From the NCBI RefSeq assembly GCF_000377765.1, contig NZ_KB898662.1, positions 434,001 to 498,000 on the forward strand: DNA of 64,000 bases. The letters are read 5' to 3'. This document shows positions 7,065 through 17,600 of the stretch, piece after piece. The first letter of the stretch is position 1. Every line of letters begins with the position of its first letter. Position numbers and translations under genes: made by a program. Origin of the DNA: Gracilibacillus lacisalsi DSM 19029. Lineage in GTDB: Bacteria; Bacillota; Bacilli; Bacillales; Amphibacillaceae. The notes beneath the pieces were generated by a model, which searched no databases, was not told the DNA's origin, and saw only the letters and a program-made list of their open reading frames with translations.

Positions 7065-10000
7065 CTATTTATATACTGGGACGTCAAAAACCATCAATGG
7101 ATTATTTAATTTACTATACATTGACTTCATATTAGTGATTTGTTTTGCAGCCCATGCCATATCTGTTGCGTATTGTGGGTAACCTGGATTAGCAGGATTC
7201 CATCGCATTTTATAAATAGTATTTTGTTGATACTGATTATGGATGTAATCCTCACCAATGAATTTAGCTCCACCTACAATCGCCTTCTCAACTGTAAACC
7301 ACTCTTCCTTATACGCTTTAATTGCCCCTAAGCGCTTAGCATCAGAGTCGGCTGCACCGATTCCAAACATGTTATAAACTGTTTCTACATCAGTCAAACT
7401 GCTTTCATTACTAGATGTTACTAAAACAGGGTTGCCGTTTTTATTTTTACCGACTTTAATACCTTCTGCTAAGTCAGATGTGCCGTGTCCAGTTTCTAAT
7501 AATGCATGAGAGATTAAATAAATCTCATTCACATTATATGTTTGAGCTGCCTTAACAAACGCATCTCCTTCCCCATTTAAAACACCTTTACCTTGTAATA
7601 CTTTGTCAATTTCGGAACCTGGTAAGTTAACACTTTCAGATAGTACAAGGTGTTGGAAATCATCCTGTTTTCCAGGATCTAAATACTCTAGTACCTCTCT
7701 AGACTTGGCATTTCGCCAACCCTTGCCACGAAACTCTGTCCATGTTGAACCACGGCTTACAACTGAAACTTCAGTTCCTTTACTAATTTCATAAAAGATG
7801 TGACTGTTAGTGCTTTTACTTTCATATACATTTGATGTTGAACTTACTTTGGCAATTGTGCCATCTTTAGTTGCTAAAGAACTGTGAACATATAAGGTTT
7901 CACCCTTATATTTAATTTTGTACCAAATGCTATTTCCACCAACAGAGGTACCATTTACGTCTTTGATATATTCAAATGTTGTGCCATTGCCTACTTTATC
8001 AGCAATATTACTTTCACTTGAAGTATCGGGTTCCGTTCGCAGATGGACACCTGAACCTGTAATAGAACCGCCAGTATAGAATGTTAAATTTGACGTTTTA
8101 ATGTATGCTGGACTATTGGCATAGCGGTCCGTTTGTGGAGGTGTACCAAGACTCATTTGTTTCTTTAATTGTTCATTTAAAGTTACGTCATAATGAGTTT
8201 CACGAGAAATTCGTCGTCCTTCGATTTGCTCCAAAACAGCTATCGTTACTTCATCCAAAATACCAGTAACAGGTAACCCAAAGTCTGCTTGGAATTGTTT
8301 GACACTTTCTTCCGTCTTAGGACCAAAGTAGTCTGTTCCGCCAAACTTACCGTAACCTAATTCCTCTAAAATCTCTTTATACTTAGGTACTTTAGAATGA
8401 TATCCACCATTTTGGAAAGGGCTGTTCAGAATTTCTTCGATCTTGTCCCATGTAACAGAATCAGCAATTCCATTAACAGCTAAGCCATAGTGTTCTTGAA
8501 AATCCTTTACTGCTGCTTCTGTTTTACTTCCAAACAGTGTCGTCCCAGTCTCATTATCCCAAAATCCTAAAGTATGCAACTTTTCCTTTAATTTAACGGT
8601 GTCTTCATGACGCTCACCATTCTGAAACGGACTGTTTAGTACTTCATCTATTTTAGACAAAGTAGCATCATTGGCAACACCATTAGCTGATAAACCATAG
8701 TATTTTTGAAACTCTTTTAATGTCTTTTCAGTTTGAGGACCATAATAATCGGTCAGTTTAAAAGAGCCAAAACCTATTGTCTCTAAGTCTTCTTTTAAAG
8801 TTACTGCATCGTCTCGATACATTGGATTTTTTAATGGTCCTGTTGCTTCAGATTCTAATTTATTCCATGTAATCGAGTCAGCAATTCCTGATTCAGGCAA
8901 CTTGAAAGCTGATTGGAATTCCTTTACAGCCGCCTCTGTTTGGCTGCCATAATAAGTTGTTCCATCTTTATCCTCCCAGAAACCTAAGGTATACAACATG
9001 TCCTTAAGTTTTTCTGTATCTTCGTGACGCTCGCCATTTTGGAAAGGGCTGTCTAATAATTCGTTGATTTTATTCAACGTTTGCTCATTAGCAATTCCAT
9101 TAACAGTTAGTCCATAGTGGGATTGGAAATTACGCACAGTTTTTTCCGTTTGAGGTCCAAAATAATCAGTTAAGGCAAAAGAACCAAAACCTAATCTTTC
9201 AAGGCCTTCTTTTAAGGTAATGGCATCCTCACGATACATCGGATTTTTTAATGGACCTGTTGCTTCTTCTTCAAGCTTAGTCCATGTTTTAGAATCGGCT
9301 ACACCAGAAACACGAAGACCAAATGCTTGTTGGAATTCTTTAACTGCTTGTTCGGTTTGTGATGCATATAGCGTTGTTCCACTTTCTGATTCCCAAAAAC
9401 CTAGTGTATGTAAGTACTCTTTTAACTGAACTGTTTCTGAGTCCCGTTCACCATTTTGGAATGGTGTCGAAGCTTCACTGTTCAGTTTATTTATTGTACT
9501 TTCACCTGCTATCCCGTCAACACTAAGTCCATAGTACTTTTGAAAGTCCTTCACCGCTTGTTCTGTCTGAGGTCCAAAATAATCAGTCAATGAAAACGAA
9601 CCAAAGCCTAGCAGTTCAAGTTTCTCTTTTAACGGAACAACATCCTGACGATACATTGGATTTTGTAAAGGAGCTGTTGCTAAGCTGTTTAGCTTATCCC
9701 ATGTTTTCTCCTCTGCAATCCCTGACACCTTTAGTCCTTGATCAGCTTGGAATTCACGAACAGCTGCTTCGGTTTTTGAAGCGTATAATGTTGTAGGGTT
9801 AGATGAATCCCAGTAACCTAGAACTGTTAAGTATTCTTTTAACTTGATTGTATCTTGATGACGTTCGCCACTTCTAAATGGGGAATTGGCAATCTCATCT
9901 AGTTTCGCTAAAGTATTTTCACCAGCAACACCATCTGAAGATAAACCATAGTAACTTTGAAAGTCTTTAAGCACACTTTCTGTCTTTGGACCAAAGTAGT

Positions 10001-10682
10001 TTGTTTTAGCAAATGATCCAAATCCAGCTGTTTCGAGCTTTTCTTTTAAATCAATGGCATCTTCACGATACATTGGATTACGTAATGGCTCACTTGCAAG
10101 TTCTTTAATCAATGACCATGTAATCTCATCAACGATACCTGAAACGGGTAATTGTTGATCTTGTTGGAAAGATTCAACCGCTGCCTCCGTTTGGCTACCG
10201 TATAATGTCGTTGGATTTGGTGAATCCCAGTAACCTAAAACTGTTAAACGTTCCTTAAGTACAACAGCATTTTCATGTCTTTCTCCATTTTGTAATGAAG
10301 ATGTTAAGATTTCCTCCATTTTAGCTGCGGTGTTATCATCTAATTCTCCACTAACTTCTAAACCAAAGTGACTTTGAAATGACTTCACAGCTTCTTCGGT
10401 CTTTTCATTATAGACTTCATTTAGCTCATCAAACTCCGCAAAGCCTAAATTCATCAAGTTTTCTTTTAATTCGACAACAGACGGGTCTTCATCGCCAAGA
10501 TTAAGAACTTGATCTTCTTCTTCTGTCACTTCCAAAGCTTGTACCTCAGTATCAGTATTTGGGGATACTGGTTCTTCATCCCCATCATTACCTTCTGCAT
10601 AAATAACTTGTGTACTAAAGTGTAAAGCGGAAATAGTTAAGGTAGAGACAATTAAGAATCTAATAGATTTCCAAATATTCAC
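7065..10682 (-). CDS. Secreted wall hydrolase: 11 peptidoglycan-binding repeats, SH3b region, LytD-like glucosaminidase
   Basis: The 1205-aa protein starts at a GTG with an ideal AAGGAGGTGA site and has a signal peptide ending near residue 29. Residues 60-830 hold 11 PG_binding_1 repeats of about 70 aa. After the first, they alternate between an A type (NPMYREDA, then LGFGSF, TDYFGPQTE) and a B type (NGERHEDT, then LGFWD, GTTLYGSQTEAAV). Residues 880-1000 look like SH3b wall-binding modules. The C-terminus carries a glucosaminidase domain related to LytD (LLETGHGTSDLA, VYNMFGIGAADSDA, TIYKMRWNP, YATDMAWA), which would cut N-acetylglucosaminyl bonds of peptidoglycan. It is first in a set of three repeat-rich wall proteins. 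Each of the three has its own terminator. Confidence 0.9.
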   Translation of the reverse strand: MNIWKSIRFLIVSTLTISALHFSTQVIYAEGNDGDEEPVSPNTDTEVQALEVTEEEDQVLNLGDEDPSVVELKENLMNLGFAEFDELNEVYNEKTEEAVKSFQSHFGLEVSGELDDNTAAKMEEILTSSLQNGERHENAVVLKERLTVLGYWDSPNPTTLYGSQTEAAVESFQQDQQLPVSGIVDEITWSLIKELASEPLRNPMYREDAIDLKEKLETAGFGSFAKTNYFGPKTESVLKDFQSYYGLSSDGVAGENTLAKLDEIANSPFRSGERHQDTIKLKEYLTVLGYWDSSNPTTLYASKTEAAVREFQADQGLKVSGIAEEKTWDKLNSLATAPLQNPMYRQDVVPLKEKLELLGFGSFSLTDYFGPQTEQAVKDFQKYYGLSVDGIAGESTINKLNSEASTPFQNGERDSETVQLKEYLHTLGFWESESGTTLYASQTEQAVKEFQQAFGLRVSGVADSKTWTKLEEEATGPLKNPMYREDAITLKEGLERLGFGSFALTDYFGPQTEKTVRNFQSHYGLTVNGIANEQTLNKINELLDSPFQNGERHEDTEKLKDMLYTLGFWEDKDGTTYYGSQTEAAVKEFQSAFKLPESGIADSITWNKLESEATGPLKNPMYRDDAVTLKEDLETIGFGSFKLTDYYGPQTEKTLKEFQKYYGLSANGVANDATLSKIDEVLNSPFQNGERHEDTVKLKEKLHTLGFWDNETGTTLFGSKTEAAVKDFQEHYGLAVNGIADSVTWDKIEEILNSPFQNGGYHSKVPKYKEILEELGYGKFGGTDYFGPKTEESVKQFQADFGLPVTGILDEVTIAVLEQIEGRRISRETHYDVTLNEQLKKQMSLGTPPQTDRYANSPAYIKTSNLTFYTGGSITGSGVHLRTEPDTSSESNIADKVGNGTTFEYIKDVNGTSVGGNSIWYKIKYKGETLYVHSSLATKDGTIAKVSSTSNVYESKSTNSHIFYEISKGTEVSVVSRGSTWTEFRGKGWRNAKSREVLEYLDPGKQDDFQHLVLSESVNLPGSEIDKVLQGKGVLNGEGDAFVKAAQTYNVNEIYLISHALLETGHGTSDLAEGIKVGKNKNGNPVLVTSSNESSLTDVETVYNMFGIGAADSDAKRLGAIKAYKEEWFTVEKAIVGGAKFIGEDYIHNQYQQNTIYKMRWNPANPGYPQYATDMAWAAKQITNMKSMYSKLNNPLMVFDVPVYK

Positions 10683-10825
10683 TCTAGTTTCACCTCCTTG
10701 TATAATATTAAACTACTATTCTATTATCTTAAAAATAAGTCAAAGTTTCAATAGCTTTGTCTAAAATTGTATATAATTCCATTTATTTTTGTAGGTATTT
10801 TATCCTATTATCGTAACTAAAAAGT

Positions 10826-10856
10826 AACAAACCGGGCATCAAAAGCCCGGTTTGTT
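10826..10856 (-). terminator. Terminator of the CAP-domain gene
   Basis: AACAAACCGGGC pairs perfectly with GCCCGGTTTGTT just beyond the stop codon of the minus-strand gene that starts at 14423. Confidence 0.85.
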
Positions 10857-10859
10857 ATT

Positions 10860-13800
10860 TTAGTTTCCTATAAACGATTGAGTCCAAAAGTCACTTTCAT
10901 AGCCAACTCCTATATGGGTATAACTAGAATTTAAGATATTTCTCCTATGTCCCTCTGAATCCATCCAAGCGTTCACAACAGCTGATGGTGAAGTATAACC
11001 TAGAGCAATGTTCTCACCTGCCGCCATGTAAGATACATCAAAATGAGCAAACATGTCCGCTACAGATCCATAAGTTGGACTTTCATGAGCAAAATAATCA
11101 TTATTCATCATATCTAGCGATTTCTGGCGTGCAACAAATGAAAGATGTTTATCTACTTTTAATGGTTCTAACTCTTCTTTCTCACGTTCCACATTTACTA
11201 AATGAACCACTTCTTCTTCAAAATCATTTAATTGATGGTCAAGCAAAGAATCGATCATCTCTAGTGTTGGAACATCAGCTATCCCATTAATAGCCAGTCC
11301 ATAATCCGTTTGAAATTGCACAATTGCATCTTCTGTTTCTGGACCGAAATAATCTGTTGGTGTAGAATTACTTGGCCAATAGCCTAATTTTTTGATATTT
11401 TTCTTTAAAGTGATAACATCTTGGCTATTTTCTCCATACTGAAGAGACGAATCCAATACTTCATTGATCTTAGCAAGGGTTGCTTCATCAGCCATTCCCG
11501 TAATAGGAACACCATAATATTCTTGTAGATATTTCACATTTTTCTCGGTAACAGGACCAAAATAGTCATTTTTTACATAAGTACCGAAGCCTAAACGCTC
11601 AAGGTCTTCTTTTAAACTAATAGCATCTTCACGGTACATCCCGTTTTGAAGTGGCTGTCCAGCCAATTCACTTAATCTCTCTCTTGTCCATTCATCTGCA
11701 ATACCTGATTGTGGCAATCCCTGATCTTGTTGAAACTTTTTTACCGCCTTTTCTGTTTGGCTGCCATAATAAGTAGTTCCTGATGGAGAATCCCAATAAC
11801 CTAATGTATAAAGATTTTCTTTTAACGTTACTGTTTCTTCATGACGTTTTCCGCTTTGAAATGGACTGCTTAATAATTCTTCTATCTTCTCTAAAGTTGT
11901 TTGATCTGCTTGACCACTTTCCTCTAATCCATAATAAGCTTGAAAGTCCTTTACTGTTCGCTCCGTTTGCGGACCGAAATAATCCGTCTTCGCAAAAGAA
12001 CCAAATCCTAAACGTTCTAGGTTTTCTTTTAACGTTACTGCATCTCTTCGATACATACCGTTTTGAAGTGGTTGCTGGACTAACTCCATTATCTTCTCTC
12101 TTGTGATATCATCTGCAATACCTGATTGTGGTAAGTCATAGTCCTGTTGAAATTCTTTAACAGCGTTTTCTGTTTGGCTACCATACAAAGTTGTTCCTGA
12201 TGGAGAATCCCAGTAACCTAATCTATAAAGATTTTCTTTTAACGTTACAGCGTCTTCATGACGTTGTCCGTTTTGAAGTGGACTGCTTAATAATTCTTCT
12301 ATCTTCTCTAAAGTTGTTTGATCTGCTTGACCATTTTCCTCTAATCCATAATAGGATTGAAAGTTCTTTACTGTTCGCTCCGTTTGTGGACCGAAATAAT
12401 CCGTCTTCGCAAAAGAACCAAATCCTAAACGTTCCAGGTTTTCTTTTAACTTAATAGCATCCTGGCTATACATGCCATTTTGAAGTGGTTGCTCCGCTAG
12501 TTCACTTAATTTCTCTTGCGTGACATCATCTGCAATACCTGATTGTGGCAAGTCATGGTCTTGTTGAAACTCTTTTACTGCCTTTTCTGTCTGGCTGCCA
12601 AAATAAGTAGTCCCTGATGGAGAATCCCAATAACCTAATCTATAAAGATTTTCTTTTAATGTTACTGCATCTTGGCTATACATCCCATTTTGAAGTGGCT
12701 GCCCAGCCAATTCACTTAACTTCTCTCGTGTTAATTCATCTGCAATACCTGATTGTGGTAATCCTTGGTCTTGTTGAAACTTTTTTACTGCCTTTTCTGT
12801 TTGATTGCCAAAAAAAGTAGTTCCTGATGGGGAATCCCAATAACCTAATGTATAAAGATTTTCTTTTAACGTTACTGCATCTTCATGACGTTGTCCGTTT
12901 TGAAGTGGATTGCTTAATAGTTCTTCTATCTTTTCTAAAGTTGCTTGATCTGCTTGACCACTTTCCTCTAATCCATAATAAGATTGAAAGTTCTTTATTG
13001 TTCGTTCCGTTTGTGGACCAAAATAATCCGTCTTCGCAAAAGAACCGAATCCTAAGCGTTCAAGGTCTTCTTTTAACGTAACTGCATCTTCTCGATACAT
13101 GCCGTTTTGAAGTGGTTGCTCCGCTAATTCACTTAACTTCTCTCGCGTGACTTCGTCTGCAATTCCTGATTGTGGTAAATCATGATCTTTTTGAAATTTC
13201 TGTACAGCTTTTTCGGTTTTACTAGCATACAATGTAGTACCTGATGGAGAATCCCAATAACCTAATGTATACAGGTTTTCTTTTAATGTTATTGTCTCTT
13301 GATGACGTTTTCCGTTTTGAAATGGACTATTTAATAATGCTTCTATTTTCTCTAAAGTTGCTTGATCTGCTTGACCACTTTCCTCTAATCCAAAATGAGA
13401 CTGGAATTCCTTCACTGTTTGTTCGGTTTTTGGTCCGAAATAATCCGTTTTAGCAAATGAACCAAAACCTAGCAATTCAAGATTAACTTTTAAAGGAATT
13501 GCATCTTCTCGATACATTCCATTTCTTAAAGGGGCTAATGCTAAATCATAAAGAGTAATCAGTGTTACATCATCTGCAATTCCAGATACGGCTAACCCTT
13601 GATCCATTTGGAATTTTTCTACGGCTGCGGCTGTTTTGGGCCCGTATAATGTTGTTCCGCTCACATCGTCCCAATAACCAAGAATATACAGTAATTCTTT
13701 GATAACTACCGTCTCTTGATTACGCTCACCGGGTTGAAATGGCGTAGATATTAACTCATCAATAAAAGCAAGCAGCTCTTCGTCAACTGTTCCAGTCTCG

Positions 13801-14423
13801 TCAAGGTCATAATAAGACTGTAAGTATTCAACCGCCGCTACAGTTTCTTCATCATAATTGATTGTAAAATCATCAAATTGGGCAAATCCTAAAAAGTTAA
13901 GATTTTTTTTTAATGAACTTACTAGCTCATCTTCATCACCTAATTGTAAAAGGAATGGTTCATCTTCTTCTTGTTCATTGGAATCATCGGATTCACCCTC
14001 TGAGCCATTGTCATCTCCTTCTTCTGGATTTGAATCGCCTTCTTCAACTTCCGTGTCCTCTGATCCTTCATTTGTATCTTCGTCTTCCTGCACAGGATCT
14101 TCTGAACCGTCGTTTGTATCTTCGTCCTCAGCCACTGTGTCTTCTGAACTATCGTTTGTATTTTCGTCCTCAACTACAGTGTCTCCTGATCCATCATTTG
14201 TATCTTCATCCTCAACTACAGTGTCTTCTGATCCATCATTTGTATCTTCATCCTCAACCACAGTGTCTTCTGATCCATCATTTGTATCTTCAGCTTCAAC
14301 TACTGTGTCTTCTGATCCATCATTTGTATCAACCGTGTTATCAGTCTCTTCGGCTAATACTATTTGGCTTGATCCTCCAAATACTAATCCTATTATTAGG
14401 ATCCAACCCATGATTTTCTTCAT
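10860..14423 (-). CDS. Secreted wall protein: acidic repeat, 13 peptidoglycan-binding repeats, C-terminal CAP domain
   Basis: The 1187-aa protein starts at ATG 14423, preceded by GAGAGGGG. After a signal peptide (to about residue 25) come about eight copies of an acidic 14-residue repeat (EDEDTNDGSEDTVV), roughly residues 30-140. Thirteen PG_binding_1 repeats follow, again alternating A (LGFGSFAKTDYFGPQTE) and B (LGYWDSPSGTTLYGSQTE) types. The last 120 residues form a CAP/SCP domain like that of YkwD: NVEREKEELEPL, YFAHESPTYGS, AGENIALGYTSP, HRRNILNSSYTHIGVGY. CAP domains in bacteria have no settled enzymatic role. One repeat (about residues 530-600) is a hybrid of the A and B types. Confidence 0.88.
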   Translation of the reverse strand: MKKIMGWILIIGLVFGGSSQIVLAEETDNTVDTNDGSEDTVVEAEDTNDGSEDTVVEDEDTNDGSEDTVVEDEDTNDGSGDTVVEDENTNDSSEDTVAEDEDTNDGSEDPVQEDEDTNEGSEDTEVEEGDSNPEEGDDNGSEGESDDSNEQEEDEPFLLQLGDEDELVSSLKKNLNFLGFAQFDDFTINYDEETVAAVEYLQSYYDLDETGTVDEELLAFIDELISTPFQPGERNQETVVIKELLYILGYWDDVSGTTLYGPKTAAAVEKFQMDQGLAVSGIADDVTLITLYDLALAPLRNGMYREDAIPLKVNLELLGFGSFAKTDYFGPKTEQTVKEFQSHFGLEESGQADQATLEKIEALLNSPFQNGKRHQETITLKENLYTLGYWDSPSGTTLYASKTEKAVQKFQKDHDLPQSGIADEVTREKLSELAEQPLQNGMYREDAVTLKEDLERLGFGSFAKTDYFGPQTERTIKNFQSYYGLEESGQADQATLEKIEELLSNPLQNGQRHEDAVTLKENLYTLGYWDSPSGTTFFGNQTEKAVKKFQQDQGLPQSGIADELTREKLSELAGQPLQNGMYSQDAVTLKENLYRLGYWDSPSGTTYFGSQTEKAVKEFQQDHDLPQSGIADDVTQEKLSELAEQPLQNGMYSQDAIKLKENLERLGFGSFAKTDYFGPQTERTVKNFQSYYGLEENGQADQTTLEKIEELLSSPLQNGQRHEDAVTLKENLYRLGYWDSPSGTTLYGSQTENAVKEFQQDYDLPQSGIADDITREKIMELVQQPLQNGMYRRDAVTLKENLERLGFGSFAKTDYFGPQTERTVKDFQAYYGLEESGQADQTTLEKIEELLSSPFQSGKRHEETVTLKENLYTLGYWDSPSGTTYYGSQTEKAVKKFQQDQGLPQSGIADEWTRERLSELAGQPLQNGMYREDAISLKEDLERLGFGTYVKNDYFGPVTEKNVKYLQEYYGVPITGMADEATLAKINEVLDSSLQYGENSQDVITLKKNIKKLGYWPSNSTPTDYFGPETEDAIVQFQTDYGLAINGIADVPTLEMIDSLLDHQLNDFEEEVVHLVNVEREKEELEPLKVDKHLSFVARQKSLDMMNNDYFAHESPTYGSVADMFAHFDVSYMAAGENIALGYTSPSAVVNAWMDSEGHRRNILNSSYTHIGVGYESDFWTQSFIGN
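14040..14330. repeat. Tandem 42-bp repeat encoding the acidic 14-aa unit
   Basis: The coding strand repeats a unit translated as EDTNDGSEDTVVED about eight times with few changes, inside the CAP-domain protein. It gives a long, highly negative spacer after the signal peptide. Copy number probably varies between strains. Confidence 0.8.
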
Positions 14424-14609
14424 CAAATCAAATTCCCCTCTCATTAATATGAAATTTTCCTACTTTATTATAATTTCGGACAAAAAACAACATTTTGTAG
14501 AAAAAATGTATTGTTATTTTAAAAAAATGAATAAACATCAATTCTGTGAACAACTAACATCTAAAAAAATCGGGTTATGTAAAATTATTGTAATAGATAG
14601 CCTTAGTAA

Positions 14610-14642
14610 AAAAAGAGAGAGAGGATAATCCCCTCTCTCTTT
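14610..14642 (-). terminator. Terminator of the amidase gene
   Basis: AAAGAGAGAGAGG pairs with CCCTCTCTCTTT, directly beyond the amidase stop codon; minus-strand T-rich tail. Confidence 0.8.
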
Positions 14643-14645
14643 CCA

Positions 14646-17600
14646 TTATTTACTCCTAAGATAAAATGACTCAGCAATTGCTTTAGCAGTCACTTCTCCT
14701 AATCTTTTAACGTAAGATTCATTACTTAATAATTCATTATCGTTTTTATTGTCGATAAATAAGTATTCTAGTAACAGCGCGGGCATATTAGTATTTCGTA
14801 ACACATTAAAGTTTGCTTGTTTCATACCACGATCATAAGCCCCTATTTCGTCAATTATGAAGGTATGAATTTCCTTCTGCAGACGTTCAGTCTCCTTTGA
14901 AACATTACCATTATAAATATAGCTTTCGAATCCATTAGCTGATCCATTAAAGGCATTTGTATGGAAACTTACAAAATAATCAGCGTTCCAATCGTTAGCT
15001 ATTTGGGATCTTGTTTCAAGTCCAACAAAGACATCGGTAGAACGAGATAGTTTTACATCTACACCTTCATAATTTTTCTGCAAATATTCTTGAGCACTCT
15101 TCGCAATTTTTAAAACAACATCTTTTTCTTTCAACCCATAGCCATTTCCACCTGGGTCATTCCCTCCATGGCCTGGATCAATAAATATCTTTACAGCATG
15201 ATTACTGTATGTATGTTCCAACACTTCGATCGTCACTTCGTCAAGAATCCCCGAAACAGGCAAGTTCATATCTTGTTGGAAATCCTTCACACGTGCTTCT
15301 GTTTTAGGGCCAAATAGTTGAGTTGTTGAAATACCTTGACTATACCCTAAGAAAATTAATTGTTCTTTAAATGTGCTAATATCGCTATTGCTATTACCAT
15401 TTTGATACGGGCTTTTTAATATACTTTCTATTTTGGCTAATGTAGGTTCATCAGCGATACCATTAACAGCTAAACCATAATGTTCTTGGAACGCTCGAAC
15501 CGCCTTTTCTGTTTCTCCTGCAAATAAATCCGTTAGTTTAGTTCGGTTCCAAAAACCTAAATGACGTAAATCTTCCTTAAGTGTAACCACGTCAGGATGG
15601 TTGTTACGATCTTGTAACGGACTCGATAATACGTCGTTTATTTTTCTTAATGTTTGGTTATCCGCAATTCCTGTTGCATTTAAGCCATAATATCTTTGCA
15701 ATTTCTTGACTTCTCGTTCTGTTTGCGGACCAAAATAATCGGTTTTTTTAAATGACCCGAACCCTAGACGTTCTAGGTCTTCTTTTAACGTTACTGCATC
15801 TTTTCGATACATGCCGTTTTGAAGTGGTTGTTGAGCTAACTCACTTATCTTCTCCAGTGTTGCATCATCAGCTATACCTGACTGTGGTAATCCCTGATCT
15901 TTTTGAAACTCTTTTACAGCTTTTTCTGTTTTACTAGCATACAATGTAGTGCCTGATGGAGAATCCCAATAACCTAATGTATAAAGGTTTTCTTTTAACG
16001 TTACTGTCTCTTTATGACGTTGTCCATTTTGAAATGGGCTGCTTAATAATTCTTCCATCTTATTTAAAGTGGATTGATCTGCTCGTCCATTCACGTTCAA
16101 ACCGTAATAAGATTGGAAATTCTTCACTGTTTTCTCGGTTTGTGGTCCGAAATAATCTGTTTTCGCAAATGAACCGAACCCTAGGCGTTCTAGGTCTTCT
16201 TTTAATGTTACTGCATCTTTTCGATACATGCCGTTTTGAAGTGGCTTTTCTGCCAGTTCATTTATCTTCTCACGTGTAGCAGCATCTGCTATACCTGACT
16301 GCGATAATCCATGATCTTTTTGAAATTCTTTTACGGCTTTTTCAGTTTTACTACCATAAAGTGTGGTTCCTGAGGTAGAATCCCAATAGCCTAATATATA
16401 AAGATTTGCTTTTAACGTTACTGTCTCTTCATGACGCTGTCCATTTTGAAATGGACTGCTTAATAATTCTTCCATCTTCTCTAAAGTTGCTTGATCTGCT
16501 TGACCACTTTCCTCTAACCCATAATAGGATTGAAAGTTCTTTACTGTTTGCTCCGTTTGTGGACCGAAATAATCTGTTTTCGCAAATGAACCAAAGCCTA
16601 AGCGTTCTAAGCCTTCTTTTAACGTTACTGCATCTTTTCGATACATGCCGTTTTGAAGTGGTTGCTTGGCCAATTCACTTATCTTCTCACGCGTCGCTGC
16701 ATCTGCAATTCCTGATTGTGGTAAATCATGATCTTTTTGAAATTTCTGTACAGCTTTTTCGGTTTTACTAGCATACAATGTAGTACCTGATGGAGAATCC
16801 CAATAACCTAATGTATACAGGTTTTCTTTTAACGTTACAGTCTCTTCATGACGCTTGCCGTTTTGAAATGGACTACTTAATAATTCTTCCATCTTCTCTA
16901 AAGTTGCTTGACCTGCCTGACCACTTTCCTCTAACCCATAATAGGATTGAAAGTTCTTTACTGTTTGCTCCGTTTGTGGACCGAAATAATCCGTCTTCGC
17001 AAATGAACCAAAACCTAAGTGTTCTAGATCTTCTTTTAATGTTACTGCATCTTTTCGATACATGCCGTTTCGAAGTGGTTGCTGAGCTAATTCACTTAAC
17101 TTCGCTCGTGTAACATCATCTGCTATACCTGATTGTGGTAATGCTTGATCTTGTTGAAATTCTTTTACGGCTTTTTCGGTTTTACTAGCATACAATGTAG
17201 TGCCTGATGGGGAATCCCAATAGCCTAAAATGTAAAGATTTTCTTTTAACCTTACTGTCTCTTCATGACGTTGTCCATTTTGAAATGGACTACTTAATAA
17301 CTCTTCTATCTTCTCTAAAGTTGTTTGATCTCCCTGACCATTTTCCTCTAATCCATGATAGGATTGAAAATCTTTTACTGCCTGCTCTGTTTGAGAATCA
17401 TAGTCTTCAGTCATTTCAAATGAGCCAAAGCCTAACCGTTCAAGGTTTTGTTTTAGGTCAACTACACCAGGGTGACTGGTTCCTTTTTTTAATACATCAC
17501 TGTTCTCTAATGTTTGATTAGCCAATGCCTTATCATGATCAGTTATTTCTTCAGGTACATTTTTCTCTAATTCTTGCCCATCTTTTGATTGGGCCTGAAC

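Noticed and set aside
13858-14628. Long plus-strand frames opposite the acidic repeat of the CAP-domain gene
   Set aside because: They are Ser/Thr/Leu-rich mirror images of the repeat, have no ribosome site, and oppose a clearly supported protein.
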